From a virus, in the IMG/VR virus record IMGVR_UViG_3300036761_000585, positions 1 through 25,103 of that record: a stretch of 25,103 nucleotides of DNA; one strand, written 5' to 3'. Of this stretch, positions 13,013 to 19,495 are shown piece after piece. Every line of letters begins with the position of its first letter. Within the stretch, counting starts at the first letter, position 1. The position numbers and the translations under genes were made by a program. The notes below the pieces were generated by a model. That model was not told where the DNA came from and did no database searches. It saw nothing but the letters and a program-made list of their open reading frames with translations.

Positions 13013-14045
13013 TGTACTGCGGCTGAACCGGCAGCAAGCGCGGGCGCTCGCGGAGCGGGTGGGGACGACACCGATCCGCGCGCTGCTCACCGACGCGCAC
13101 AACGACCTCCGCAAGCGCATCGACGCCGCTACCCGTGGCTTCGACCCGGCGACGCCCACGGGGCTGCGGGAGATGCGGGTGACGCTGGCGCAGGTAGAGG
13201 ACGTGACGCGCTCGCTGGCGAAGGACTTGGGGACGACGACGGCGCGCGCGGCGAAGCAGGTGGCGGAGGTGAGCGTGAGTGGGATGACGCGCTACCTGAG
13301 CGACGCTCAACGGGCGTACGGGAGCAAGGCGCGCCCGCTGGCGCTGCGCGAGGGCGCGATGCTGCGGCGGGCGGTGCAGGGGGCGGAGAGCACGGTGCTG
13401 CGGCGGCTGGCGACGACGGAGAAGGCGCGGGAGGCGGAGCAGGAGGACGGCGGGGAGGCACCCGACACCGCGCCGCGCATCTCGCTGGACCGCGAGACGA
13501 GCGTGCTGTCCCGGTACTCCGTCGCCACCATCGGGGAGTTCGAGACGCAGCTATCGACGGCGGTGGCGGTGGGCAAGCCGTGGCTCGCCACGCGGGAGGC
13601 GCTGATTCAGCAGAGCCCGTTCCTGCAAGGCGCTCCGGTGTCGTGGGCAGAGCGCATCGCGCGGACGGAGACGATGGGGGCGTACAACCGGGCGGGGTGG
13701 GAGGGCATCCGGGCGGCGGACGACGACCTCGGGGACATGGTGAAGATCCTGTGCGCGAGCTTCGACGCGCGGACGGGGTGGGACTCGTACCAGGTGCACG
13801 GGCAGATCCGGTTGCCGGACGAGGCGTTCGAGTGGGCGGGCGGGCTGTACCAGCACCCGCCGAACCGACCGAACGACCGCGAGGTGGTCGTGCCGCACCG
13901 GAAGTCGTGGGCCATCCCGCCCGAGCTTGCGTGGCGCGGGGACGGGGAGGTGATGGCGGCGTGGCTGCGGGACCGGAGGAAGGGCGCACCGCCTGCTCGC
14001 CCCGACATGACCACGGTGCCACTCGACCAGTTCGGCAAGGGCTGA
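12987..14045 (+). CDS. Phage Mu F-like minor head protein (head morphogenesis)
   Basis: The ATG at 12987 lies inside the portal gene; no clear upstream alternative start. The 352-aa protein has a long helical N-terminus (LNRQQARALAERVGTTPIRA) and the conserved Mu F/SPP1 gp7-type region at about residues 225-310: RIARTETMGAYNRAGWEGIR, then CASFDARTGWDSYQVHGQIR and YQHPPNRPNDREVVVPHR. The usual NCRC cysteines at the end of the family motif are absent here; the PNDRE-VVVPHR segment takes their place. Such proteins sit at the portal vertex and are ejected or act in head assembly. It ends in TGA, which is also the TGA of the following TGATACCGT element. Confidence 0.85.
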   Translation: MANRLSPADVLRLNRQQARALAERVGTTPIRALLTDAHNDLRKRIDAATRGFDPATPTGLREMRVTLAQVEDVTRSLAKDLGTTTARAAKQVAEVSVSGMTRYLSDAQRAYGSKARPLALREGAMLRRAVQGAESTVLRRLATTEKAREAEQEDGGEAPDTAPRISLDRETSVLSRYSVATIGEFETQLSTAVAVGKPWLATREALIQQSPFLQGAPVSWAERIARTETMGAYNRAGWEGIRAADDDLGDMVKILCASFDARTGWDSYQVHGQIRLPDEAFEWAGGLYQHPPNRPNDREVVVPHRKSWAIPPELAWRGDGEVMAAWLRDRRKGAPPARPDMTTVPLDQFGKG

Positions 14046-14051
14046 TACCGT
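14043..14051 (+). promoter_or_regulatory. Extended -10 TGATACCGT, predicted leaderless start
   Basis: TGATACCGT fits an extended -10 (TGnTAnnnT), and the TGA is the stop codon of the head protein. A -35-like TCGACC (14023-14028) lies 17 nt upstream. TACCGT ends 7 nt before the ATG at 14059, so the transcript would start at or next to the ATG. There is no ribosome binding site. Confidence 0.55.
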
Positions 14052-14058
14052 CCCGAGC

Positions 14059-14295
14059 ATGGCACTCCCCATCGTCCATGCGCAGAGCACCGTCGTCGGA
14101 GAGCACCGCCGCGTCGCGGTCGAGAAGTTCCGCGAGCTTGCCAACAGGCTGGCGAGCGGGGAACTGGACGGGGCGCGCGTGGAGTGGCGCGAGGGCGCAG
14201 GCGAGATGGTCGTGGTCGAACTCGTCGCGGGGACGGAGGTGCGGCTCTCGCACTACCGCATGACCGCGCCACCGCTGACCGTCGTGGGGGGCTGA
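14059..14295 (+). CDS. Hypothetical protein, 78 aa
   Basis: The ATG at 14059 has no ribosome binding site but lies 7 nt after a -10-like element. The protein has a helix (HRRVAVEKFRELANRLASGE) and then two strands (GARVEWREGAGEMVVVELVA, VRLSHYRMTAPPLTVV), a compact alpha-beta fold. No family recognised; the form is common among small phage head-operon proteins. The next gene begins 3 nt after its stop. Confidence 0.65.
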   Translation: MALPIVHAQSTVVGEHRRVAVEKFRELANRLASGELDGARVEWREGAGEMVVVELVAGTEVRLSHYRMTAPPLTVVGG

Positions 14296-14298
14296 CCC

Positions 14299-14700
14299 GT
14301 GGCACTCAATCCCAAGACGCGCATCCTCTCGCGCGACGCTGCGCTGAACGCGGCGTTCGACGTGCTCAACGCCGGGTTCTTCAAGGGCTACGACGGCGTG
14401 CAGCCCACCGACGCGGACACGGCCATCGGCGCGCAGGTGCTCTTGTTCTCGTGCGCTCTGAACGCCACGGCGTTTGCCGTGGCTGCGGCTGCGAGCAAGT
14501 CGGCCAACGCGGTGACGAACGGGACCGGGCTCGCGCTCGCGGTCTGTACCTGGGCGTCGCTCGTGCTCTCGGACAACGTGACGCGCGTGATGGACATGAG
14601 CGCGGGCACGGGCGGTACGAACCTCGTGATGAACTCCGCGAGCATTTCGGTCGGCGTGACGGTGGCCATCACCAGCATCACGCTCACGCAGGCACCCTGA
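14299..14700 (+). CDS. Conserved phage virion-type protein, 133 aa
   Basis: The GTG at 14299 starts 3 nt after the previous stop. The sequence MALNPKTRILSRDAALNAAF and FFKGYDGVQPTDADTAIGAQ, then strand-rich segments ending in LVMNSASISVGVTVAITSIT, match a frequent phage pattern in which an N-terminal helix precedes a YDG-x-QP motif and a small jelly-roll-like domain. Proteins of this pattern are found in structural clusters near the head genes and are probably virion decoration or minor tail components; no direct function is known to me. It overlaps the next ATG (TGATG). Confidence 0.65.
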   Translation: MALNPKTRILSRDAALNAAFDVLNAGFFKGYDGVQPTDADTAIGAQVLLFSCALNATAFAVAAAASKSANAVTNGTGLALAVCTWASLVLSDNVTRVMDMSAGTGGTNLVMNSASISVGVTVAITSITLTQAP

Positions 14701-14981
14701 TGAGGACCGTCTATCAGGTGTGGCACCAAGCCGAAGGGGTCGTGGGGCAGGTCGCCTTCGGGCAGCCTCCCACGGACGCGCAGGTGCAGTCGATCCGCGC
14801 GCAGCTTGCGGTGAAGTGGCCTGGCTTCGAGGCGTGCGAGATGCGCGTGCGCGAGGTGACGCTCATCGAGTGGGCGGAGCTTCCTGCGCTCGTGGGCATC
14901 GAGCCGTACGAGCAGTCGCCCGCGGGCGCTCGCGCGTTGCTCGCAACGATGACCGCGAGCGTCACCGCTCACGTGGAGTAG
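14700..14981 (+). CDS. Hypothetical protein, 93 aa
   Basis: The ATG at 14700 overlaps the previous TGA. The protein MRTVYQVWHQAEGVVGQVAF begins with strands, then a helix (DAQVQSIRAQLAVKWPGFEA), a strand (MRVREVTLIEWAELP) and a C-terminal helix (AGARALLATMTASVTAHV). No recognised family. It is probably co-translated with the preceding virion-type gene and its order is typical of structural modules. Confidence 0.6.
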   Translation: MRTVYQVWHQAEGVVGQVAFGQPPTDAQVQSIRAQLAVKWPGFEACEMRVREVTLIEWAELPALVGIEPYEQSPAGARALLATMTASVTAHVE

Positions 14982-14986
14982 CCGCG

Positions 14987-15415
14987 ATGTACTACTCCCT
15001 CTCGCAGCGCACCACGTCCCTCACCGTCAACACGGCGGCGTGGGAGGTGCGCGTCGCCGCGGCGTCGCTCGCGCGCATCGTGGAGCTTGGCTTCGTGCAG
15101 ACCGCGGCGACGGCGAGCAACGTCGGCGTCGGGCGACCAACGGCCATCGGCGTCACGCCCACGAGCCCGCAGACGTTCGTGAACGAGGGCGATGCGAACG
15201 CCCCTGCGGCGCTGACGACGGCAGCCGTTGCGTGGGGCACCGCGCCGACCTCGCCCGCGGTGTTCCTCCGTCGCGCGGACACGACGGGCACCATCGGGCT
15301 CGGCACCATCTGGACGTGGCCGCGTGGCCTGGTCGTCCCGGCGGCGAACTCCGTCGTGCTGTTCAACATCGCAACGGGATCGCTTCTCGACGCTTGGGCG
15401 GTCGTGGACGAGTGA
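14987..15415 (+). CDS. Virion-type protein, first of a tandem paralogue pair, 142 aa
   Basis: The ATG at 14987 follows the previous stop by 5 nt. The protein MYYSLSQRTTSLTVNTAAWE is beta-rich, with IGVTPTSPQTFVNEGDANAP and a conserved IWTWPRGLVV, and ends DAWAVVDE. The next gene encodes a protein with the same motifs in the same order (YALSQRTT, GRPGAIGVTPTTPQ, IWTFPRGF, DVWAVIDE), about 45-50% identical by eye. No cellular family recognised; a small beta-sandwich virion protein is the most likely form, for example a capsid decoration or tail fibre-associated protein. Confidence 0.7.
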   Translation: MYYSLSQRTTSLTVNTAAWEVRVAAASLARIVELGFVQTAATASNVGVGRPTAIGVTPTSPQTFVNEGDANAPAALTTAAVAWGTAPTSPAVFLRRADTTGTIGLGTIWTWPRGLVVPAANSVVLFNIATGSLLDAWAVVDE

Positions 15416-15431
15416 AGGAAGAAACAGAACC

Positions 15432-15863
15432 ATGAGCATCTACGCACTCTCGCAACGCACCACGCAGACCGTCACGGCGAACACGTCCTGGGAGGTTCGC
15501 GCAGCGGCGACGAACAAGCCGCGCATCATGGAGGTGGGCATCTCGCAGGTCACGGCGGTCGCTGGCGTGTTCGGCTTCGGCCGTCCCGGTGCCATCGGCG
15601 TCACGCCCACGACGCCGCAGAATTTCGTCGCGGAGAACGACGCGAGCGCCCCGACCTCGCTTTCACAGGCGGCGATTGCGTGGGCCACGCAGCCCACGGT
15701 GCCGACGAACTTCAACCGCCGCATCGCGTGTCCCGCGACCATCGGCGCTGGCGTGATCTGGACCTTCCCGCGGGGCTTCGACGTTGCGCTCTCGAACAGC
15801 GCGACGATCCACGTCATCGCCACCGCTCCGGTCTGCGACGTGTGGGCCGTCATCGACGAGTGA
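15432..15863 (+). CDS. Virion-type protein, second of a tandem paralogue pair, 143 aa
   Basis: The ATG at 15432 has GAAGGAAG at 15415-15422 about 9 nt upstream. The protein has the same length and motif order as the preceding one, indicating duplication followed by divergence. Conserved between the two are LSQRTT, WEVR, GRP-AIGVTPT-PQ-FV, D-SAP or D-NAP, IW-xPRG and the C-terminal DxWAVxDE. Differences cluster in the middle strands. Both copies keep intact frames, so both are probably used. No function is assigned beyond virion-type beta protein. Confidence 0.7.
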   Translation: MSIYALSQRTTQTVTANTSWEVRAAATNKPRIMEVGISQVTAVAGVFGFGRPGAIGVTPTTPQNFVAENDASAPTSLSQAAIAWATQPTVPTNFNRRIACPATIGAGVIWTFPRGFDVALSNSATIHVIATAPVCDVWAVIDE

Positions 15864-15870
15864 GGCGCGC

Positions 15871-16119
15871 ATGAAGATCGACGACAAGCACGCGGACGGG
15901 ATGCAGGTCACGGGCGTCCTGACGATCAAGCTCTGGAGCAACGGCGCGATGAGCGTTGAAGGCCCCATCGAGGACACGACGTTCTGCCTCGCCATCTTGG
16001 AGAACGCGAAGGACGCCGTGCGCAATCACAAGTCGCGTCGCGCGGACATCGTGATCCCCGGCCGCGACGTGTCGGTGGAGCAGCCGCTTCACCCGCTCCC
16101 CGGTCGAGGGCTCGCGTGA
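15871..16119 (+). CDS. Hypothetical protein, 82 aa
   Basis: The ATG at 15871 follows the preceding stop by 7 nt, with GAGG just before it. The sequence begins MKIDDKHADGMQVTGVLTIK, with strands (VTGVLTIKLWSNGAMSVEG), a helix (DTTFCLAILENAKDAVRNHK) and a C-terminal RRADIVIPGRDV. No family recognised. It overlaps the next gene in GTGA. Confidence 0.6.
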   Translation: MKIDDKHADGMQVTGVLTIKLWSNGAMSVEGPIEDTTFCLAILENAKDAVRNHKSRRADIVIPGRDVSVEQPLHPLPGRGLA

Positions 16120-16610
16120 GCGGCTTCCTCGGCGCGGTGCGCGGCGCAGGGTTCGCCAGCGTCGGCGTCTCGCTGCCCGCCGATGAGCGGTCGTGGCCGC
16201 ACGACTACCAGTGGAACGGGTACAACCCGATCCCGATGGAACCGTGGCGCGATGCCGCGCTCTGGCCGAGCACGGCGTTCATCGGCAGCGATGAGAGCGG
16301 GTGCCTGCTCGGACTGGACGCGCGGAGCTTCCCCCGGTGGGGACTCGATCTCGGATGGGACGCGAGCGGCGGCGGTACGATGAAGAAGATCATCGGGACG
16401 TGCCGCGACTCGACCGGAGCCGTGCTCGGAAGCTGCATCGTGCAGGGCTTCCAGACGGCGACCGATGCGTTCGTGAACCAGATGACTTGCGACTCGGCGG
16501 GCTACTTCGAGTTCTGCACGCAGTTCACGGGACAGCACTACCTCGTCGCGTACAAGGCGGGAGCGCCGGACGTGGCGGGCACGACGGCGAACACGCTCGT
16601 CGGAGTCTGA
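16116..16610 (+). CDS. Virion protein with carboxypeptidase-regulatory-like beta domain, 164 aa
   Basis: The GTG at 16116 overlaps the previous stop. Residues 1-88 are aromatic-rich (YQWNGYNPIPMEPWRDAALW) and form no recognised domain. From about residue 89 to the end, MKKIIGTCRDSTGAVLGSCI with SAGYFEF and GQHYLVAYKAGAPDVAGTTA is a carboxypeptidase regulatory/Ig-like beta-sandwich pattern (G-x-D-x-x-G start, D-x-x-G-Y middle, then VAYK and a C-terminal ANTLVGV). This module is common in phage virion and tail-associated proteins. Location in the cell is therefore the virion, by inference. The next gene starts 3 nt after its stop. Confidence 0.65.
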   Translation: MSGFLGAVRGAGFASVGVSLPADERSWPHDYQWNGYNPIPMEPWRDAALWPSTAFIGSDESGCLLGLDARSFPRWGLDLGWDASGGGTMKKIIGTCRDSTGAVLGSCIVQGFQTATDAFVNQMTCDSAGYFEFCTQFTGQHYLVAYKAGAPDVAGTTANTLVGV

Positions 16611-16613
16611 CCT

Positions 16614-17633
16614 ATGGCGTGCGCGGACGACGCCGCATCAAGTCTCGTCCTGCGCAGCACCGCGCTCGATGGCCCAAACGACGTGCGCCTGTACGCACCC
16701 GGCGTCGCGGTCGCCGCGGTCCTCAACGTCATCCTGTTCTCGTGGGTGCCCCCCTACGGGACGAACGACATCATCCTCTCGCCGCTTGGCGGTGAGCGAT
16801 GCGCTACCGCCATCGCGGCGACGAGCCCGTTCGACGCGAGTGCGGCGGCGACCGTCACCATCTCCGCGTCCGCGTCCGCCGCGCTCTCGCCGTTCGCCGT
16901 TGCTGCGCTCGGTGATGAACGGATTGACGCCAGCGCCTCCGCCGCGCTCTCCCCCTTCGCAGCGAGCGCAGCCGGGGCGCTCTCACATTCGGGGGCAGCC
17001 TCCGCCGCGCTCTCGCCGTTCGCCGTTGCCGCGGTCGGGGATGATCGCATCGACTGCACCGCCACCGCCGCGCTCTCGCCCTTCGCCGTCTCCGCAGCCG
17101 GGGCGCTCGCGTTCTCGGGCGCGGCGTCCGCTGCTCTTGCGAGCTTCGGAGCGAGTGCGACCGGGGCACTTGAGTACTCCGGTGCGGCGTCCGCTGCTCT
17201 TGCGAGCTTCGGTGCGCAGGCGCTCGGGAGCGAGCGAATCGACGCCTCCGCCACCGCCACGCTCTCGCCCTTCGCAGCGAACGCGACGGAGCAGACGCGC
17301 GTGGTGTGCGTGGCGTCCGCCACGCTCTCGCCCTTCGCCGTCTCCGCGCTCGGGGAACCGTTGTACGTGGGGGCAGTCTCCGCCGCGCTCTCGCCCTTCG
17401 CCGTGGACGCGCTCGGGCTATGGGGCGCGGAGCCGTCTCGCTTCTGCCGTGGGTTGGCAACGGCCGATGAGCCGCGCGCGCTGGCGACTCCGCGCGACCC
17501 CATCGCGGAGGTCGTGCCGCTGGAAGCCGTGGCGATGGTGTTCGTGAACGGGCAGAACGCCGTGCCGGTCACGACGACGACGGTGGCGCTCGTGGTACAG
17601 ACTCGCACCATCGCCATCGCCATCACGTGCTGA
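16614..17633 (+). CDS. Tandem-repeat virion or fibre-like protein, 339 aa
   Basis: The ATG at 16614 follows the previous stop by 3 nt. Residues 1-80 form a non-repetitive head (MACADDAASSLVLRSTALDG; ILFSWVPPYGTNDIIL). From about residue 85 to 265 there are about nine copies of a 19-23-residue unit with the core ASAALSPFAV, followed by AALGDERID, AAGALSHSGA or similar variants. The last 70 residues are non-repetitive (EVVPLEAVAMVFVNGQNAVP). The units may stack as a short beta-solenoid or collagen-like shaft, fitting a fibre or decoration protein. The repeats are visible in the DNA from about 16866 to 17415. No enzymatic motif. Confidence 0.65.
   Translation: MACADDAASSLVLRSTALDGPNDVRLYAPGVAVAAVLNVILFSWVPPYGTNDIILSPLGGERCATAIAATSPFDASAAATVTISASASAALSPFAVAALGDERIDASASAALSPFAASAAGALSHSGAASAALSPFAVAAVGDDRIDCTATAALSPFAVSAAGALAFSGAASAALASFGASATGALEYSGAASAALASFGAQALGSERIDASATATLSPFAANATEQTRVVCVASATLSPFAVSALGEPLYVGAVSAALSPFAVDALGLWGAEPSRFCRGLATADEPRALATPRDPIAEVVPLEAVAMVFVNGQNAVPVTTTTVALVVQTRTIAIAITC
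16866..17415 (+). repeat. In-gene tandem repeat, about 60-bp unit
   Basis: About nine degenerate copies of a 57-69-bp unit, each containing a segment like GCCGCGCTCTCGCCGTTCGC. Copies differ mainly in the second half. Such repeats can expand or contract by recombination, so the copy number may differ between related phages. Confidence 0.65.
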
Positions 17634-17646
17634 GAGGGCTCCCCCC

Positions 17647-17976
17647 ATGTTTCTCATCAAGCAGAACGACGAACTCCCGAACTTCCAGGCGCTACTCCGA
17701 ACGCGAGTGGACGACCAGAACCCGCAGCCGGTGGACCTCACCGGGGCGACGGTGCAGTTCAAGATGCAGTCGCTCGGCGGTGGCCCGCTCAAGGTGGACG
17801 CCCCCGCGGTGATCCTCGACGCCATCACGGGCTCCGTCTCCTACGAGTGGGTCGCGGCCGACACCGACACCGTGGGGCAGTACCGGGCGGAGTTCGAGGT
17901 CACGTTCCTGAGCGGGCGGGTGCTGAGTTTCCCCACGCAAGGCTTCCTCCCCGTGCAGGTCATGCCGTCGATCTGA
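17647..17976 (+). CDS. Baseplate Ig-like protein (BppU N-terminal-like), 109 aa
   Basis: The ATG at 17647 follows the previous stop by 13 nt with GAGAGGG upstream. The 109-aa protein fits the Ig-like module found at the N-terminus of phage baseplate upper proteins: MFLIKQNDELPNFQALLRTR, VDLTGATVQFKMQSLGGG, then DAITGSVSYEWVAADTDTVG and YRAEFEVTF, and ending with FPTQGFLPVQVMPS. Conserved marks are DLTGATVQFKM and the final FP-x-x-GF. Stand-alone copies occur in many phages as small structural proteins. A virion or tail location is inferred. The gene ends 29 nt before the promoter of the lipoprotein gene. Confidence 0.75.
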   Translation: MFLIKQNDELPNFQALLRTRVDDQNPQPVDLTGATVQFKMQSLGGGPLKVDAPAVILDAITGSVSYEWVAADTDTVGQYRAEFEVTFLSGRVLSFPTQGFLPVQVMPSI

Positions 17977-18004
17977 CGCCTGGTGGACGCTGCCCGGTGG
18001 CGGG

Positions 18005-18013
18005 TGATACCGT
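18005..18013 (+). promoter_or_regulatory. Extended -10 TGATACCGT, leaderless start of the lipoprotein gene
   Basis: TGATACCGT places TACCGT (18008-18013) exactly 6 nt before the ATG at 18020, so the predicted transcript starts at the A of the start codon. TGGACG (17984-17989) lies upstream at an 18-nt spacing. No ribosome binding site. Confidence 0.55.
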
Positions 18014-18019
18014 CCAGCG

Positions 18020-18712
18020 ATGCGCTACTTCCTGCTCGTCGTCGCGTTGGCTCTCGTGGCGTGCAGCAAGCCGCTCGCGCCCGCCCCCGGTCCTACGGCA
18101 TCTGCCTCTGCCTCCGCGTCTGCGCTCGGCGCGGCGGCGGGGAAGTCCACCGTCGTCGTGGTGAACGACACGGGCGCGTCGGCTATGGTGTACCTCGCGT
18201 TCGGCGCGGACTCGGTGGTGCTCCCTGCGGCGTTTCCGTTCTGCGACACGGGGCAGCCCCCCGCGCCGCTCTCGTGCTCGTTCCGGCTGGCGTCGAAGGC
18301 GGAGCAGGCGCTCCCGCTCGCGGGGCAGTACCTCAACGTGACGATGGCGTTCAACGCGCCGGTCAACTGCGGCTCGACGAAGGCGGAGGTCAACGTGAAC
18401 AACCCGGCATGGTTCGACGTGCTGGACGTGTCGCTCGTGGACGGGTTCTCGAACGGCGTGGAGATCCAGACGGGCACCGTCATGCTCGCGGCGTTCAAGG
18501 GCACCGGCAACGAGAAGGCGCTCGGCGTCTACCCGCTCGGCTGCGACGTGTGCGTGGCGCGGCAGCATCCCCCGTGCGGGATGACGCCAGGACGTGACGG
18601 GTGCAAGGCGGGCTCGCAGTACGCGCCCGACGTGCCGTGTCAGTGGCAGGGCGCGGTGAAGGGCGGCGGGACTCCGGTGCGTGTGGTGCTTGTCGCAGGA
18701 GTACCGGCGTAG
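18020..18712 (+). CDS. Phage-encoded lipoprotein with thaumatin-like sequence, 230 aa
   Basis: The N-terminus MRYFLLVVALALVACSKPLA is a lipoprotein signal peptide with a lipobox LVAC, the Cys at residue 15 being the acylation site. A Ser/Ala-rich linker (PTASASASASALGAAAG) follows. The mature domain has eight more cysteines and the segment WFDVLDVSLVDGFSNGVEIQ (about 131-150), which strongly recalls the DFYDVSLVDGFN motif of thaumatin-like proteins, then a Cys-rich end (GCDVCVARQHPPC; GCKAGSQYAPDVPCQW). The protein is likely exported and membrane-anchored, with disulfides. Its own promoter and unrelated product suggest a moron. Possible roles are changing host surface or superinfection exclusion. 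The thaumatin similarity is by eye and remote. Confidence 0.75.
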   Translation: MRYFLLVVALALVACSKPLAPAPGPTASASASASALGAAAGKSTVVVVNDTGASAMVYLAFGADSVVLPAAFPFCDTGQPPAPLSCSFRLASKAEQALPLAGQYLNVTMAFNAPVNCGSTKAEVNVNNPAWFDVLDVSLVDGFSNGVEIQTGTVMLAAFKGTGNEKALGVYPLGCDVCVARQHPPCGMTPGRDGCKAGSQYAPDVPCQWQGAVKGGGTPVRVVLVAGVPA

Positions 18713-18754
18713 CGTGGGACGGCGGCAGCGGTCCTCGTGGAGTGGTGAGTGGCG

Positions 18755-18763
18755 TGATAGGGT
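18755..18763 (+). promoter_or_regulatory. Extended -10 TGATAGGGT, leaderless start
   Basis: TAGGGT (18758-18763) ends 6 nt before the ATG at 18770, predicting a transcript that starts on the ATG. No -35 match and no ribosome binding site are evident. Together with the 18005 element it brackets the lipoprotein gene as a separate transcription unit. Confidence 0.5.
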
Positions 18764-18769
18764 GCGCCG

Positions 18770-19141
18770 ATGCTGAACGGTCCCATCATCGACATCACGA
18801 ACCCGGTGGCAACGCCGGACCCGAACGTCACGCAGCCCCCCGACACGACGGTGACGGTGCTCCCGCTCGCCAACGGGCAGCCGAGTGGCCCGTGGATCGT
18901 TGCGATGGGTGGAGCCCCGACCATTCAATTTTGGGCGGCTCCGTTGGGCGATAGCCCCCCGACGTGGTTCGTCATCAACTTCGCGTCGTTTGGCGGGTCG
19001 AGCCTCACCCTGCCAGCAGACCAGATGATTTCAGGCGGTGCTCTGCTCACCACGAGCATCCCCGCTGGTATGCCGATTCACGTTCAGGTCACCGCGCAGA
19101 ACGGTGCGACTAGGATCATTGCGGGACTGATGAAGTCCTGA
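18770..19141 (+). CDS. Hypothetical protein, 123 aa, beta-rich
   Basis: The ATG at 18770 is set by the leaderless-type element. The protein MLNGPIIDITNPVATPDPNV is rich in strands and prolines, continuing TVTVLPLANGQPSGPWIVAM and ending ATRIIAGLMKS. It looks like a small beta-sandwich structural protein. No recognised family. It ends with TGA at 19139-19141; the next gene's -35-like TTGCGT begins three bases later. Confidence 0.6.
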   Translation: MLNGPIIDITNPVATPDPNVTQPPDTTVTVLPLANGQPSGPWIVAMGGAPTIQFWAAPLGDSPPTWFVINFASFGGSSLTLPADQMISGGALLTTSIPAGMPIHVQVTAQNGATRIIAGLMKS

Positions 19142-19164
19142 CGGTTGCGTGCCGTCCCTCTGCC

Positions 19165-19173
19165 TGATACCGT
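19165..19173 (+). promoter_or_regulatory. Promoter TTGCGT...TGATACCGT before the gene at 19182
   Basis: TTGCGT (19145-19150) and TACCGT (19168-19173) are exactly 17 nt apart, with TGA in front of the -10. The predicted start is about one or two nt before the ATG at 19182, so the message is almost leaderless. This is the best -35/-10 pair among the TGATA-type elements. Confidence 0.6.
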
Positions 19174-19181
19174 CGAACGAC

Positions 19182-19484
19182 ATGGCGAAGCTCCCGTTCC
19201 GAGTGGCGACGGCGGTGCCCGAGCTTGGGCGGCTGGCGGACGGGAAGTTCACCAAGCTCGTCTCCGCGTCGCCTCCGCAGGTGATCAACAAGAGCATCGC
19301 GGGCGTGCGGATGAACGAAGTGATCCGCGAGGTCGCGGTGCCTGACCGGCTGGTGGGCAAGGGCGCACCGAAGAACGTCGCGGGACCGAGCGCAGACGCG
19401 AAGGCTCCGGTGTACCCGGACGCGATACCGTGGCCAGCGGCGGGACCGAACAACGACGCCAACCGCAAACCGTTCAAGCTGTAG
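19182..19484 (+). CDS. Hypothetical protein ending in RKPFK motif, 100 aa
   Basis: The ATG at 19182 is preferred to the in-frame ATG at 19149 because the earlier one lies upstream of the promoter. The sequence MAKLPFRVATAVPELGRLAD leads into VINKSIAGVRMNEVIREVAV, then a Pro/Ala-rich C-terminal half. It ends NDANRKPFKL, almost the same as the end of the next gene (NSRKPFKGI). The wobble codons differ, suggesting selection on the peptide rather than recent DNA copying. A short conserved terminal tail could be a docking peptide for a capsid or tail protein. No family recognised. Confidence 0.65.
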   Translation: MAKLPFRVATAVPELGRLADGKFTKLVSASPPQVINKSIAGVRMNEVIREVAVPDRLVGKGAPKNVAGPSADAKAPVYPDAIPWPAAGPNNDANRKPFKL

Positions 19485-19495
19485 GAGGCACGACG

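Noticed and set aside
16754-17626. Minus-strand frame showing a repeated AKGESA pattern
   Set aside because: The pattern is the reverse complement of the + strand ASAALSPFA repeats and has no gene context.
19425-19432. Another TACCGT with GCGA in front
   Set aside because: It lies inside the coding sequence of the gene at 19182 (DAIPWP), more than 60 nt before the next start, which has its own strong AGGAGG site.
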